From contig PNKV01000002.1 in assembly GCA_013822685.1 (NCBI GenBank), positions 62,001-126,000 of the forward strand: a DNA stretch of 64,000 bases, in the 5' to 3' direction. This stretch comes from Leptothrix sp. (in: b-proteobacteria) (GTDB lineage: Bacteria; Pseudomonadota; Gammaproteobacteria; Burkholderiales; Burkholderiaceae_C). The notes under the pieces are model-generated. The model saw only the letters and a program-made list of their open reading frames with translations. It searched no databases and was not told the DNA's origin. Positions 45,175 to 55,330 of this stretch are shown here, in pieces. A program made the translations under genes and the position numbers. Position 1 is the stretch's first letter, and the number at the start of each line of letters is the position of its first letter.

Positions 45175-47324
45175 CTTCAGACAACGCGCCTATGCAAGAC
45201 CCCAACGAATCCTCACCTGAGCTGGACCCGTCCGCGCTCAATGCGTCCAAAGATGCGCCCAAGCCCAAGCGGGCGCGCCGCACCAAGGCCGCCGAAAGCC
45301 AGGTCGAGCCGGAAGCTGAGGCTGTGGCGGAAGAGGTGGCCAAGCCTGCTCCGCGTCGGCGCAAGGCGGCCGTGGTGGTTGAGGATGTGCCTCCAGTGGT
45401 GGTCGAGACGGTGGTTGAAGAAGCGGTTGAGGCCAAGCCAAAACGCGCTCCGCGCAAGAAGCCTGCCCCAGAGCTTGAGGCCGCAGCGCCAGCGCAAGCC
45501 GAGTTGGCTGGGGAAGAGGTGCCCGCGGTCCGTGAGCCTGCCGGTGACGGCTTCTTACAACTGGGCGCCGACATGAGCGAGCCTGCCCCCGATTCGGTGC
45601 AAGTGTCGCAAGACGGTGAGCAAGCGGCGGCAGCCGGTGCTGAGCCTCGCTTTGAAGAGCGCGGCGAACGTGGTCGGCGAGATCGCGGCCCCCGTGGTCA
45701 GCGAGGTGATCGCCCCGCGCGCAATGCCCCCGATCAAACTGGCGAGCAAAGTGCTGAAGCCGGTGGTGAGGCCCTGGAAGGCGAGGGCGATGAAGCCCGC
45801 GATCCGGATCAATTGCCGTCGCGTCGCGCAGCGATCGCCGCCGAGCAGGCCAATGAGGTGTTTGCCGAGTTGCTGTCCGGTGATTTCGACACGGTGCGTG
45901 ACGAAGCCACCGCAGACGAGGTCGAAGGTGCCGAGGCTGATCCGCAAAAGCGCGTGTTGCGCCCAGAGCCTGATGCGCCCAAGCTGCAAAAGGTCCTGGC
46001 CCAGTCAGGCGTCGGCTCGCGCCGCGATATCGAGCAGATGATTGAAGACGGTCGCATCACCGTCAACGGGCACGCGGCCCACATCGGTCAGCGCGTGTCT
46101 TACGGCGACCAGGTCAAGATCGGCGGCAAGCCCATCCGGATCCGCATTGCACCGCAGCCAGCACGCATCCTGGCTTATCACAAGCCCGTGGGCGAAGTGG
46201 TCACTCATGACGATCCGCAAGGTCGTCCAACGGTGTTCCGCCGCCTTCCGCGCCTGCAAAACGGCAAGTGGATGTCGGTGGGCCGCCTGGACTTGAACAC
46301 CGAAGGCCTGCTGCTGTTCACCACATCCGGCGAGCTGGCCAACCAGTTGATGCACCCCCGCTTTGGCGTGGAACGCGAATACGCCGTGCGCGTGCTGGGT
46401 ACCCTGCCTGAATCGTCCAAGAACAAGCTGCTGGAAGGCGTCAGCATCGAAGGCCAGATGGCGTCCTTCAAATCCATCGAAAACGGTGGTGGCGAAGGCG
46501 TGAACCACTGGTACCGCGTGGTCATCACCGAAGGGCGCAACCGCGAAGTGCGCAAGCTGTTCGAGACCGTGGGCCTGGCCGTCAGCCGCCTGATCCGCGT
46601 GCGCTACGGCGCGATCGTGCTGCCTCGTGGGCTGAAGCGCGGCGTGTGGGTTGAGCTGGGCGAATCCGACGTTCGCGCCGTGAAGTCTCTGGCTGGCTTT
46701 GACCGCCCTGACAACTTCCAGAAGGGTGGTCGCCAGGAAGGCGGTCGCAATGGCAAGCCCCAGGGCGGTGGCCAGCAGCAATCGCCACAAGGCCAAGACA
46801 ACTTCAAGGGCCGTCAAGGCGGCCAAGGCCAAGGCCGTGGCCAACAGGCGGGCAATGGCCAGCAAGGCAATGGCCGTGGTCCCCAAGGGCAAGGCGGCTA
46901 TGGTCCGCAAGGCGGCAACCAGGGCCGCAACAATCAGAACCAGAATCGTTCTGGCCGCCCACCCATGGATCGCCCACAAGGCGGCGCGCAGGCCCAGCAA
47001 GGCCCGCAAGGCGACCACAACGACGATTTCGACCACATTGGCCCCATCCCCAATCCGCTGGAGCAAACATTTGACAAGCGCTTTGTCAAAGGCTCCAAGC
47101 GCATCACCCAGGGCTTTGGCCGTCCAGACCACGACGCGGGGCATTCCCCTGCCGAGAAAAAGGGCGGACCTCGCCAGCCTGATCCCCTGCAAACTTCGGT
47201 TGGCTACATTGGCGCCGATGCTTACTTCAACAAGGTGGGCGGGCGCTCAGGCCGCGGCGGCGGTGGCCAAGGCGGGGGTGGTGGCAATCACGGCGGCGGT
47301 GGCGGTGGCCGCGGACGTCGCTGA
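45171..47324 (+). CDS. rluB: 23S rRNA pseudouridine synthase RluB with long low-complexity arms
   Basis: A 717-residue RsuA/RluB-family synthase (23S position 2605); the E. coli enzyme is about 290 residues. The S4 domain begins near residue 270 ([20 protein letters not shown]), the catalytic Asp is about 372 in [15 protein letters not shown], and [12 protein letters not shown] closes the catalytic core near 465. The N-terminal 265 residues are Ala/Glu/Lys/Pro rich, then acidic with an [18 protein letters not shown] patch. The C-terminal 200 residues are Gly/Gln/Asn rich and end in a poly-Gly/His/Arg tail. Both arms are expected to be disordered. Confidence 0.93.
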   Translation: MTSDNAPMQDPNESSPELDPSALNASKDAPKPKRARRTKAAESQVEPEAEAVAEEVAKPAPRRRKAAVVVEDVPPVVVETVVEEAVEAKPKRAPRKKPAPELEAAAPAQAELAGEEVPAVREPAGDGFLQLGADMSEPAPDSVQVSQDGEQAAAAGAEPRFEERGERGRRDRGPRGQRGDRPARNAPDQTGEQSAEAGGEALEGEGDEARDPDQLPSRRAAIAAEQANEVFAELLSGDFDTVRDEATADEVEGAEADPQKRVLRPEPDAPKLQKVLAQSGVGSRRDIEQMIEDGRITVNGHAAHIGQRVSYGDQVKIGGKPIRIRIAPQPARILAYHKPVGEVVTHDDPQGRPTVFRRLPRLQNGKWMSVGRLDLNTEGLLLFTTSGELANQLMHPRFGVEREYAVRVLGTLPESSKNKLLEGVSIEGQMASFKSIENGGGEGVNHWYRVVITEGRNREVRKLFETVGLAVSRLIRVRYGAIVLPRGLKRGVWVELGESDVRAVKSLAGFDRPDNFQKGGRQEGGRNGKPQGGGQQQSPQGQDNFKGRQGGQGQGRGQQAGNGQQGNGRGPQGQGGYGPQGGNQGRNNQNQNRSGRPPMDRPQGGAQAQQGPQGDHNDDFDHIGPIPNPLEQTFDKRFVKGSKRITQGFGRPDHDAGHSPAEKKGGPRQPDPLQTSVGYIGADAYFNKVGGRSGRGGGGQGGGGGNHGGGGGGRGRR

Positions 47325-47346
47325 CCTGACCGTCATATCCCGGCGA

Positions 47347-47352
47347 TACAAT
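47347..47352 (+). promoter_or_regulatory. candidate -10 element for ndk
   Basis: TACAAT in the context CGGCGATACAATGCTGG lies 40 bases before the ndk ATG. The nearest -35-like CTGACC is 15 bp upstream. Confidence 0.35.
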
Positions 47353-47391
47353 GCTGGGTTTTGTCAAATCTAGACTTAGGAGAACTGAATA

Positions 47392-47817
47392 ATGACTATC
47401 GAACGCACCCTGTCGATCATCAAGCCTGACGCTGTTGCCAAGAACGTGATCGGCCAAATCGTGGCCCGCTTTGAAGGCGCTGGCCTGAAGATCGCCGCTG
47501 CCAAGCTGGTGCAACTGTCGCGTCAAGAAGCCGAAACCTTCTACGGCGTTCACAAAGAGCGTGGCTTCTTCAAGGACCTGGTTGACTTCATGGTCTCCGG
47601 CCCCGTGTTCGTGCAAGTGCTCGAAGGCGAAGGCGCCATCGCCAAGAACCGCGACCTGATGGGCGCCACCGACCCGAAAAAGGCCGAAAAGGGCACCATC
47701 CGCGCTGACTTCGCTGACAGCATCGATGCCAACGCTGTTCACGGCTCTGACGCTGCTGAAACCGCTGCTCAAGAAATCGCTTTCTTCTTCCCCGGCCTGA
47801 ACGTTTACAGCCGCTGA
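47392..47817 (+). CDS. ndk: nucleoside diphosphate kinase
   Basis: A 141-residue enzyme that equalises NTP and dNTP pools by phosphotransfer. The phospho-His is in the signature [12 protein letters not shown] (about residue 117). Other motifs: [20 protein letters not shown] at the start and [24 protein letters not shown] precedes the ATG by eight bases. Codon use is strongly biased, in keeping with high expression. It stands just upstream of rlmN, the conserved ndk-rlmN-pilW order. Confidence 0.98.
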   Translation: MTIERTLSIIKPDAVAKNVIGQIVARFEGAGLKIAAAKLVQLSRQEAETFYGVHKERGFFKDLVDFMVSGPVFVQVLEGEGAIAKNRDLMGATDPKKAEKGTIRADFADSIDANAVHGSDAAETAAQEIAFFFPGLNVYSR

Positions 47818-47828
47818 GTCGATTGCCC

Positions 47829-48971
47829 ATGAGCGCTGCCAACCTTCTTGAGTTCGACCTGGATGGCTTGGCCGCGTTCTGTGAGCAACTGGGTGAAAAG
47901 CGTTTCCGCGCCACCCAGCTGTTCCGCTGGATTCATCAGAAAGGCGCTTCTGACTTCGAACAGATGTCGGATTTGGCCAAGTCGCTGCGCGGCAAGCTTC
48001 AAGGTGTTGCCACCCTCAAGCCACTGCCCATCATCAGCGAACATGTTTCTGCCGATGGCACCATCAAATGGTTGTTTGATGTGGGTGCCGGCAACGCCGT
48101 CGAAAGCGTCTACATCCCCGAGGACGATCGAGCCACCTTGTGCATCTCGTCCCAAGCCGGCTGTGCCGTGGGATGTCGCTTCTGCTCGACCGGCCATCAA
48201 GGCTTCAGCCGCAACCTGACCACCGGCGAAATCATCGCCCAGCTCTGGTATGCCGAGCATTCGCTGCGCAAGCGCCTGGGGCAAACCGAACGTGTCATCA
48301 GCAATGTGGTGATGATGGGCATGGGCGAGCCTTTGCAAAATTATTCCGCCGTGATGCCGGCCTTGCGCATGATGCTCGACGACCATGGCTATGGCCTGTC
48401 GCGCCGCCGTGTCACGGTGTCCACATCGGGTGTCGTGCCCATGATCGAGCGGCTCAAGAATGACTGCCCGGTGGCGCTGGCCGTGTCCTTGCACGCCCCA
48501 AATGATCTGCTGCGCGATGAGCTGGTGCCCATCAACCGCAAATACCCGATTGACGAGCTGCTGTCGGCCTGCTCAGATTACCTGACCGCTGCACCACGTG
48601 ATTTCATCACCTTTGAGTACTGCATGCTCGATGGCGTGAACGATACTGATGAACATGCCTACCAATTGATTGACCTGGTGCGTGGCCGCATTTCGTGCAA
48701 GTTCAACCTGATTCCATTCAATCCATTCCCAGCGTCCGGCTTGCATCGCTCCGACAACGCCCGCGTGCAGGCCTTTGCCAGAATTCTGGCGGATGCCGGC
48801 TTGATCACCACTGTGCGCAAAACCCGTGGTGATGACATCGATGCCGCTTGTGGTCAACTGGCGGGTGAGGTGCAAGATCGCACCAACGCCAAGGGCCGCA
48901 TGACCCGTCAACCCGTTGTTGTCACCCTGATCCCGGGGGCCGCTGGCCGCGGTACCCCTCCATCGAATTGA
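47829..48971 (+). CDS. rlmN: 23S rRNA/tRNA (adenine-C2) methyltransferase RlmN
   Basis: A 380-residue radical-SAM enzyme that methylates A2503 of 23S rRNA and A37 of some tRNAs. The [4Fe-4S] motif CxxxCxxC is CAVGCRFC at about residues 112-119; [11 protein letters not shown] is the SAM-binding GEP motif. The second catalytic Cys region near the C-terminus is present, and the N-terminal helical RNA-binding region includes [18 protein letters not shown] 47829 is chosen over TTG 47823. It lies 11 bp after ndk and heads the cluster to purA. Confidence 0.96.
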   Translation: MSAANLLEFDLDGLAAFCEQLGEKRFRATQLFRWIHQKGASDFEQMSDLAKSLRGKLQGVATLKPLPIISEHVSADGTIKWLFDVGAGNAVESVYIPEDDRATLCISSQAGCAVGCRFCSTGHQGFSRNLTTGEIIAQLWYAEHSLRKRLGQTERVISNVVMMGMGEPLQNYSAVMPALRMMLDDHGYGLSRRRVTVSTSGVVPMIERLKNDCPVALAVSLHAPNDLLRDELVPINRKYPIDELLSACSDYLTAAPRDFITFEYCMLDGVNDTDEHAYQLIDLVRGRISCKFNLIPFNPFPASGLHRSDNARVQAFARILADAGLITTVRKTRGDDIDAACGQLAGEVQDRTNAKGRMTRQPVVVTLIPGAAGRGTPPSN

Positions 48972-49009
48972 GCGCCGGCGGCCCGTTCCCGGCGCAGGAG
49001 ACCGACCGC

Positions 49010-49867
49010 ATGACCATTTCCCGTTTTAGGCCCCTGGCTTGCCTGGGTGTTGTTGTGGCCCTGAGTCTTGGTTCCCTGGCGGGCTGTGTCAATACACCCC
49101 AGGCTGACCGCGTATCCCCCAGCGCGGCCATGGCCAGGTCGGCTGCCGCTTCCGTGTCCGACGACGTGGTCACGGCCTCGGATGAAAGCGATGTACGCAA
49201 ACGGGCGCGCATTCGACTCGAACTCGCGACGGCGTATTTCGCCCAAGGGCAACTCACAACGGCCCTGGACGAACTCAAGCACGTGTTGGCCCTTGATGCG
49301 CGGATGTCCGAGGCCCATGAGTTGCGCGGCCTGATCTACAGCGCCATGAACGAGCCTGGCCTCACTGATGAAAGCTTCAAGCGTGCCATCCAGTTGGACG
49401 AGCGCAATGGCAGCGCCATCCACAACTACGCCTGGTGGTTGTGCAACCGGCAGCGCTACCCGGAAGCCGATGCGCTGTTCGAGCGCGCCGCCAATTTGCC
49501 GCAGACCATTGCCACCAGCAAGACCTTGATGGCGCGCGGTGTTTGCCAAGTGCGCGCTGGCTTGTTACCTGAGGCCGAGAAGTCCCTGGCGCGTTCTTAC
49601 GAGCTGGATGTGGCCAACCCCGCCACTGCCTACAACCTGGCCGCCGTGTTGTACCGCCGGGGCGACTATGAGCGCGCGCGCTTTTACATTCGCCGGGTGA
49701 ACAACATCCCCGAGCAAATCACGCCCGAGTCCATCTGGCTGGGCGCCCGTGTCGAAAATCGCATGGGCAATGTGGGCGGCCGTGATGAGCTTGCCGGTAT
49801 TTTGCGCAGCCGCTTTCCCAATTCTCGCGAGGCCACGGCACTGGAGTTAGGGCGCTTTGATGAGTGA
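49010..49867 (+). CDS. pilW: type IV pilus biogenesis/stability lipoprotein PilW (PilF)
   Basis: A 285-residue TPR lipoprotein that helps assemble or localise the PilQ secretin. The lipobox is LGSLAGC followed by VNTPQADRVSP. TPR repeats begin about residue 65 (ARIRLELATAYFAQGQLTTALDELKHVLALD, MNEPGLTDESFKRAIQLDERNGSAIHNYAWWLC). CAGGAGA lies upstream of ATG 49010. Its place between rlmN and rodZ is conserved in beta- and gammaproteobacteria and also supports PilW over other TPR lipoproteins. Its stop overlaps rodZ by eight bases. Confidence 0.92.
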   Translation: MTISRFRPLACLGVVVALSLGSLAGCVNTPQADRVSPSAAMARSAAASVSDDVVTASDESDVRKRARIRLELATAYFAQGQLTTALDELKHVLALDARMSEAHELRGLIYSAMNEPGLTDESFKRAIQLDERNGSAIHNYAWWLCNRQRYPEADALFERAANLPQTIATSKTLMARGVCQVRAGLLPEAEKSLARSYELDVANPATAYNLAAVLYRRGDYERARFYIRRVNNIPEQITPESIWLGARVENRMGNVGGRDELAGILRSRFPNSREATALELGRFDE

Positions 49868-50765
49868 TCCAAACGCGTTCACCGCGCAGCCTCCGATGGG
49901 CTCCAGGGCGGGCGATTTGCTGCGCGAGGCCCGGGAAGCGCAGGGCCTGGAAATCGACGGCCTGGCCTCGATGATCAAAGTGACTCCCGCCAAGCTGGAG
50001 GCGCTTGAAAGTGGTCGCCACGACCAGTTGCCTGATGCCAATTTCACACGTGCTCTGGCCATGACTGTGTGCCGCAGCCTGAAAATCGATCCGGCGCCTG
50101 TTCTGGCCGCTTTGCCGGCGGCCCAAGCCATCCCGCTTTCGCCCACAAAGCCTGCCTTGAACCAGCCATTCAAGGAGTCACGCGGCGCCAACCTGTCGTT
50201 TGATTCGGGCGAGTCTTTTGACTGGAAGGCTTTGCTCAAGCCGCAGTGGCTGGCGCCCATCGTGTTGCTGCTGGCTTCACTCGTGGTCTATTTCATGCCC
50301 GATTCAGTGCAGTGGCCCAACTGGGCGTTGCCAAGCGGCCAAACGGTGCCCGCCACGGTGGCCGCAACCGCCTCTGCGCCCCAGGTTTCAACACCTTCGG
50401 TGCTCAATGCGCCCGAGGTGGTCCCTTCCCAGGCTGAAGTGGCAGCGTCATCCGCCATGCCAGAGCCAGTTGCATCGCAGGCCGAGAGCGCCTTACCCAT
50501 TCAGGCCGCTTCGTCGCCCAGCACCGCGAGCGAGGGTCCTTTGGTGCTCAAGAGCAGCCGGCCTGCCTGGGTCGAGATTCGCGATGGCAAAAGCATCTTG
50601 CTGTCTCGCCATCTCAAAGAGGGTGAAACTGTAGAACTGAGCGGAACGCCGCCTTTCAAACTGCACCTTGGAAACTCTTCGGCCCTGGACGTGATCTACC
50701 AAGGTCAGCCGGTTGATCTGGCATCTCACACGCGCAACAATGTGGCGCGGCTTGAACTGAAATGA
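49860..50765 (+). CDS. rodZ: cytoskeletal protein RodZ
   Basis: A 301-residue bitopic membrane protein that links MreB to the cell-wall elongation machinery. The N-terminal helix-turn-helix domain (about 15-80) reads [25 protein letters not shown] and [15 protein letters not shown] membrane segment lies at about 137-155 ([17 protein letters not shown]), then a Pro/Ala/Ser periplasmic linker and the C-terminal DUF4115 domain ([39 protein letters not shown]). ATG 49860 is used; the stop overlaps ispG by four bases. Confidence 0.93.
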   Translation: MSDPNAFTAQPPMGSRAGDLLREAREAQGLEIDGLASMIKVTPAKLEALESGRHDQLPDANFTRALAMTVCRSLKIDPAPVLAALPAAQAIPLSPTKPALNQPFKESRGANLSFDSGESFDWKALLKPQWLAPIVLLLASLVVYFMPDSVQWPNWALPSGQTVPATVAATASAPQVSTPSVLNAPEVVPSQAEVAASSAMPEPVASQAESALPIQAASSPSTASEGPLVLKSSRPAWVEIRDGKSILLSRHLKEGETVELSGTPPFKLHLGNSSALDVIYQGQPVDLASHTRNNVARLELK

Positions 50766-52042
50766 ACGACTTTTCTTCCTCCTTGATCAACCCGATCGAA
50801 GTAGCCAGGCCGGCGCCGCGTCGGTCGCGGCAGGCCCGCGTTGTCTGGGGGCAGCGCGTTGTCAAGATCGGCGGCGACGCACCCGTGTGCGTGCAGTCCA
50901 TGACGAACACCGACACAGTCGATGTCATCGGCACAGCCATCCAGGTCAAGGAGCTGGCCATTGCCGGCTCCGAGATGGTTCGCATCACGGTCAATACACC
51001 GGAAGCTGCCGAGGCCGTGCCCCACATCCGTGAGCAGCTCGATCGCATGGGCATCGATGTGCCCTTGGTGGGCGATTTCCACTACAACGGCCACCGCTTG
51101 CTCACCGACTACCCCGAGTGCGCCAAGACCCTGTCCAAGTACCGCATCAACCCTGGCAATGTGGGCAAGGGCGACAAGCGCGACAAGCAGTTTGCGCAGA
51201 TGATTGAGGCGGCCCTCAAGTACGACAAGGTGGTGCGCATCGGTGTCAACTGGGGCAGCCTGGATCAGGAATTGATGGCCTCGCTGATGGACGACAACGC
51301 CCGTCGAACTCAGCCTTGGACCACCCAGCAGGTGATGTACCAGGCCCTGATCAATTCGGCGCTTGAATCAGCGCAGGCTGCTCGTGACTTGGGCATGGCG
51401 CCCGAGCAAATCATCCTGTCTTGCAAGGTCAGCGGCGTTCAGGATTTGATCAGCGTGTACCGCGGTTTGGCGCAGCGCTGCGACTACCCGCTGCACCTGG
51501 GCTTGACCGAGGCCGGCATGGGCACCAAGGGCACGGTGGCCTCTGCCGCAGCGCTGTCGGTGCTGATGCAAGAAGGCATCGGCGACACCATCCGCGTCTC
51601 GCTCACGCCTCAGCCGGGCGAGTCACGCACCCAGGAGGTCGTGGTTGCGCTTGAGATCTTGCAGGCCCTCGGCTTGCGCACCTTCGTGCCCAGCGTGACC
51701 GCCTGCCCAGGCTGCGGCCGCACCACCAGCACCACCTTCCAGGAGCTGGCCAAACAGATCGACGATTTTCTGCGGGCCCAGATGCCGGTGTGGCGGGTCA
51801 AGTACCCGGGGGTGGAAAACATGAAGGTGGCCGTCATGGGCTGCATCGTCAACGGCCCTGGCGAAAGCAAGCATGCCGACATCGGCATCAGCCTGCCTGG
51901 CACAGGTGAAGCGCCCGCGGCCCCCGTGTTCATTGATGGCGAAAAGGCCCTGACCCTGCGCGGCGACCGCATCGCCGATGATTTCCAGAAGCTGGTCCAG
52001 GACTACATCGATCGGCGTTTTGGCGCGGCCGTTCAGGCTTGA
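50762..52042 (+). CDS. ispG: 4-hydroxy-3-methylbut-2-enyl diphosphate synthase (flavodoxin)
   Basis: A 426-residue [4Fe-4S] enzyme converting MEcPP to HMBPP in the non-mevalonate isoprenoid pathway. The cluster ligands appear as TACPGCGRT (two Cys) and [11 protein letters not shown] (third Cys, then Glu). N-terminal TIM-barrel motifs include [14 protein letters not shown] and [14 protein letters not shown]. About 50 residues longer than E. coli IspG (372), mainly in the N-terminus and an insertion before the cluster domain. It lies in the conserved rodZ-ispG-hisS order. Confidence 0.97.
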   Translation: MNDFSSSLINPIEVARPAPRRSRQARVVWGQRVVKIGGDAPVCVQSMTNTDTVDVIGTAIQVKELAIAGSEMVRITVNTPEAAEAVPHIREQLDRMGIDVPLVGDFHYNGHRLLTDYPECAKTLSKYRINPGNVGKGDKRDKQFAQMIEAALKYDKVVRIGVNWGSLDQELMASLMDDNARRTQPWTTQQVMYQALINSALESAQAARDLGMAPEQIILSCKVSGVQDLISVYRGLAQRCDYPLHLGLTEAGMGTKGTVASAAALSVLMQEGIGDTIRVSLTPQPGESRTQEVVVALEILQALGLRTFVPSVTACPGCGRTTSTTFQELAKQIDDFLRAQMPVWRVKYPGVENMKVAVMGCIVNGPGESKHADIGISLPGTGEAPAAPVFIDGEKALTLRGDRIADDFQKLVQDYIDRRFGAAVQA

Positions 52043-52052
52043 CTCTCCTTTC

Positions 52053-52071
52053 CGGCGCAGGCTTTGCGCCG
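52053..52071 (+). other. hairpin between ispG and hisS
   Basis: CGGCGCA (52053-52059) pairs with TGCGCCG (52065-52071) across a 5-nt loop, 11 nt after the ispG stop. With no U-tract it is more likely an mRNA stability element than a terminator. Confidence 0.45.
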
Positions 52072-52102
52072 CTCTCACAGACACCGTCCCCAATTTCATT
52101 TC

Positions 52103-53404
52103 ATGGCCGACATCCTCCAAGCCATCAAAGGCATGAACGACATCCTGCCGCCCGACTCGGCGCGCTGGGAATGGCTCGAAGAGACCGTGCGCGCCCTCAT
52201 GCGCCGCTACGGTTACAGCAACATCCGTACACCAATCGTGGAGCCCACGGCCCTGTTCGTGCGCGGCCTGGGTGAGGTCACCGACATCGTCGAAAAGGAG
52301 ATGTATTCCTTTGCCGACAGCCTCAACGGCGACCGGCTGACCCTGCGCCCCGAAGGCACGGCTGGCGTGGTGCGGGCCATGAACGAGCACAGCTTCTTGT
52401 ACGAAGGCGGCAAGCGCCTGTTCTACATCGGCGCCATGTTTCGCCACGAGCGCCCCCAAAAAGGCCGCTACCGTCAGTTCCACCAGGTTGGCGCTGAGGC
52501 GTTGGGTTTTGCGGGCCCCGATGTTGATGCCGAACTGATCCTGATGACGGTGGCCCTGTGGCGCGACCTGGGTTTGAGCGTCGGCACCGATGTCCGCCTG
52601 GAACTCAACAGCCTCGGCCAGCCCGACGAGCGCCGCGCCCACCGCGAAGCCCTGATCAAGCATTTCGAGCTGCACGCCGACAAGCTGGACGAAGATGGCA
52701 AACGCCGCCTGCACAGCAACCCGCTGCGCATCCTGGACACCAAGAATCCCGCGATGCAGCCCGTGGTTGAGGCCGCTCCCAAGCTCATGGATTTCCTGGG
52801 CGAGGCTTCCCTGGCGCACTTCAACGCCGTCAAGCAAGTGCTGGACGCTGCAGGGGTTGTCTACAAGGTCAATCCGCGCCTGGTGCGCGGCATGGACTAC
52901 TACAACCTCACTGTTTTCGAGTGGGTCACCGATCGCTTGGGGGCCCAAGGCACCATCTGTGGCGGCGGGCGATACGATGGGCTGATCGAACAATTGGGCG
53001 GCAAGCCCGCGCCGGCTGTGGGCTGGGGCCTGGGCATGGAGCGCTTGCTGCTACTGTTGCAAGAGCTAGGCATCGAGTCGCCATCCAACGCACCAGATGC
53101 CGTGGCGCTGGTGTTCGCAGGCACGCCGCTGCCTGCGGTGATGAGCACGGTCGAGGCCTTGCGCCAGGCAGGTGTCCGCGTTTTGCTCAACCCCGCAGGC
53201 AAAGATGGCCCCGCCAGCCCCAAGTCCCAGTTCAAAAAAGCCGATGCCAGCGGCGCGCGTTTCGCCCTGATCTTCGGGCCCGATGAGGTCGCCCAAGGGC
53301 AGGTCGCCGTCAAGCCATTGCGCGACGGTGGTGAGCAGCTTGCCCGCCCCATCGCGCAGCCCGCGGAATGGGCTGAATCATTGCGAGCCCATCGCCAGTC
53401 ATAA
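52103..53404 (+). CDS. hisS: histidyl-tRNA synthetase
   Basis: A 433-residue class II synthetase. Motif 1 region is [20 protein letters not shown] to [10 protein letters not shown], motif 2 is [25 protein letters not shown], the histidine loop is [17 protein letters not shown], and motif 3 is [16 protein letters not shown]. The anticodon domain occupies the last 100 residues. The start at 52103 ([11 protein letters not shown]) is family-typical; a CGT-rich upstream extension is rejected. A paralogue without catalytic role, HisZ, is encoded at 60809. Confidence 0.97.
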   Translation: MADILQAIKGMNDILPPDSARWEWLEETVRALMRRYGYSNIRTPIVEPTALFVRGLGEVTDIVEKEMYSFADSLNGDRLTLRPEGTAGVVRAMNEHSFLYEGGKRLFYIGAMFRHERPQKGRYRQFHQVGAEALGFAGPDVDAELILMTVALWRDLGLSVGTDVRLELNSLGQPDERRAHREALIKHFELHADKLDEDGKRRLHSNPLRILDTKNPAMQPVVEAAPKLMDFLGEASLAHFNAVKQVLDAAGVVYKVNPRLVRGMDYYNLTVFEWVTDRLGAQGTICGGGRYDGLIEQLGGKPAPAVGWGLGMERLLLLLQELGIESPSNAPDAVALVFAGTPLPAVMSTVEALRQAGVRVLLNPAGKDGPASPKSQFKKADASGARFALIFGPDEVAQGQVAVKPLRDGGEQLARPIAQPAEWAESLRAHRQS

Positions 53405-53436
53405 TCCAACGCTTCCACCTACACCTATAAGACGTC

Positions 53437-54147
53437 ATGGCCACTTACGACCTTGAACAACAAGAACAGCTTGATCAGGTCAAGCACTTCTGGAAACAGT
53501 ACGGCAACCTCGTCACCTGGGTGCTGGTGCTGGCCCTGGGCGGTTACGCCGCCTGGACCGGCTACCTTTACTGGCAGCAAAAGCTGTCCGTGGGCGCCGG
53601 CAGCCTTTACGAAGAACTGGACCGTGCCGCCAGCGCGGGTGAGGTCGACAAAGCGGCGAAGGTCTTTGCCGATCTGAAAGACAGCTACGCCGGTACCACG
53701 TTTGCCGAGCAAGGTGCCCTGTTGGTCGCCAAGGTTGAAGCCGGCCGGCAAAAGCCCGAGCTGGCGCGCGCCAGCCTGAAATGGTTGGTGGACAGCGGTA
53801 AGAACAAGGACCTCGTGGCCATTGGCCGTTTGCGCCTGGCTGGCCTGCTGCTGGATGCCAAGCAACATGACGAAGCTTTGAAGGTGTTGAGTGCCGAGAC
53901 GCCACCTGCCTACGCGGCCTTGGTCGCTGATCGCCGTGGTGACATCCTGTTCGCGCAGGGCAAGAAAGACGAGGCAGTCAAGGCCTACCAGGAAGCCTGG
54001 AAAGCTTTGCCCGCCACCGTGGAATACCGCCGTTTTGTCGAAGGCAAGCTGACCGCAGCGGGCCAAGCTCCTGAGGCTCCTGCCGTGCCAGCCGCCGGCG
54101 TAGCCGCACCGGCCGGCATGCCGCCCGGACTGGCCCCCACCAACTGA
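53437..54147 (+). CDS. yfgM: YfgM family ancillary SecYEG translocon protein
   Basis: A 236-residue bitopic inner-membrane protein with a periplasmic TPR domain. The cytosolic start MATYDLEQQEQLDQVKHFWKQYGN precedes a membrane segment (about 27-45, VTWVLVLALGGYAAWTGYLYW). TPR-like helices follow (EVDKAAKVFADLKDSYAGT, LAGLLLDAKQHDEALKVL), then an Ala/Pro tail. E. coli YfgM binds SecYEG and PpiD and affects the Rcs response. The hisS-yfgM-bamB-der order is conserved and supports the call. Confidence 0.92.
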   Translation: MATYDLEQQEQLDQVKHFWKQYGNLVTWVLVLALGGYAAWTGYLYWQQKLSVGAGSLYEELDRAASAGEVDKAAKVFADLKDSYAGTTFAEQGALLVAKVEAGRQKPELARASLKWLVDSGKNKDLVAIGRLRLAGLLLDAKQHDEALKVLSAETPPAYAALVADRRGDILFAQGKKDEAVKAYQEAWKALPATVEYRRFVEGKLTAAGQAPEAPAVPAAGVAAPAGMPPGLAPTN

Positions 54148-54187
54148 TTCCACACCTGAACCTCTGTCCATGGACCACCTCCTGACC

Positions 54188-55312
54188 ATGACTCCTTTCC
54201 GACGCGTTCTTGGCGCAACGGCTCTGGCCGCCGCCGTTGCACTTTTGTCAGCCTGTGGCTCGACCAAGCCCAAGCCCGCACCGCTCGAGTCCTTCACAGC
54301 CACCCAGGGCATCAGCACGGTCTGGAGCAAGCGCCTGGGATCGGTGGAAGGCTCGACCTCGCTGGCCGTGAACAAGGATTCGGTCACCTGGGCTGCCAGC
54401 GACGGGCAAGTCTTGTCGGCAGATATCAAAACCGGGCAAGAGCGCTGGCGTGCTGACGCCAACGCCAAGCTCAGCGCTGCGGTGGGCAGTGATGGCCGCT
54501 ATGCAGCCGTCGTCACCACCGACAACGAGCTGATCACGTTCGACCAAGGCAAGGTCTTGTGGCGTGAGCGCCTGCCAGGCCGTGTCATCACCGCGCCGCT
54601 GGTGGCTGGCGAGCGCGTTTTCGTGCAAAGCGTAGACCGCAGCGTGCGCGCCTATGACGCCCTGGATGGCCGTTGGCTCTGGAACTACCAGCGTCCCGGT
54701 GGTGACCCGTTGTCCCTGTCCACGCCCGGCCTGCTGTCCGCCTTCCGCGACACTTTGGTGGTGGGGCAGGGTGCTCGTTTTGTCGGGCTTGATCCCTTGA
54801 AGGGCACGCCTCGGTTCGATTTCAGCGTGGGCACGCCCCGGGGCACCAATGAAGTTGAGCGCCTGGCCGACCTCGTGGGCCCTGGCGCCCGCGCGGATGA
54901 CGAGATCTGTGTTCGTGCCTTCCAGTTGTCGGTTGCCTGCATCGAGATGAACCGCGGCAGTTTGCGCTGGTCGCGTCCTCAGTCCGGCACGCAAGCCGTG
55001 GCTGCCGACGACACCACAGTGGTGGGGTCGGACAGTGCTGATCGCCTCAGCGCCTGGCGCACCGAAAACGGTGAAATCCGCTGGCGTGTCGACCGCTTCA
55101 CCCACCGCAAGCTGAGCGCCCCCGCTGTATGGGGCAAGTTGATTGCCGTGGCTGACTACGATGGGCAACTGCACATCCTCGCCTCCGACGACGGCCGTAC
55201 CGTCGCCCGCCTTTCCCTGGATGGCGCCCTGAGCGCCGCACCGGTGGTGGCCGATGGCTTGCTCTTGGTTGCCACCCGTTCCGGCACGCTTTACGCTTTG
55301 CGTGCCAATTAA
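54188..55312 (+). CDS. bamB: outer membrane assembly lipoprotein BamB
   Basis: A 374-residue lipoprotein subunit of the BAM complex. The signal peptide ends in ALLSAC (lipobox) before GSTKPKP. An eight-bladed PQQ-like beta-propeller follows with repeats such as GQVLSADIKTGQERWRAD, DALDGRWLWNYQRPGGDPLS and GEIRWRVDRFTH. ATG 54170 would add six residues; neither start has a good Shine-Dalgarno. It works with BamD, encoded at 42149. The yfgM-bamB-der order is typical of beta- and gammaproteobacteria. Confidence 0.95.
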   Translation: MTPFRRVLGATALAAAVALLSACGSTKPKPAPLESFTATQGISTVWSKRLGSVEGSTSLAVNKDSVTWAASDGQVLSADIKTGQERWRADANAKLSAAVGSDGRYAAVVTTDNELITFDQGKVLWRERLPGRVITAPLVAGERVFVQSVDRSVRAYDALDGRWLWNYQRPGGDPLSLSTPGLLSAFRDTLVVGQGARFVGLDPLKGTPRFDFSVGTPRGTNEVERLADLVGPGARADDEICVRAFQLSVACIEMNRGSLRWSRPQSGTQAVAADDTTVVGSDSADRLSAWRTENGEIRWRVDRFTHRKLSAPAVWGKLIAVADYDGQLHILASDDGRTVARLSLDGALSAAPVVADGLLLVATRSGTLYALRAN

Positions 55313-55330
55313 AAGTTTCCCTGGAGTTTC

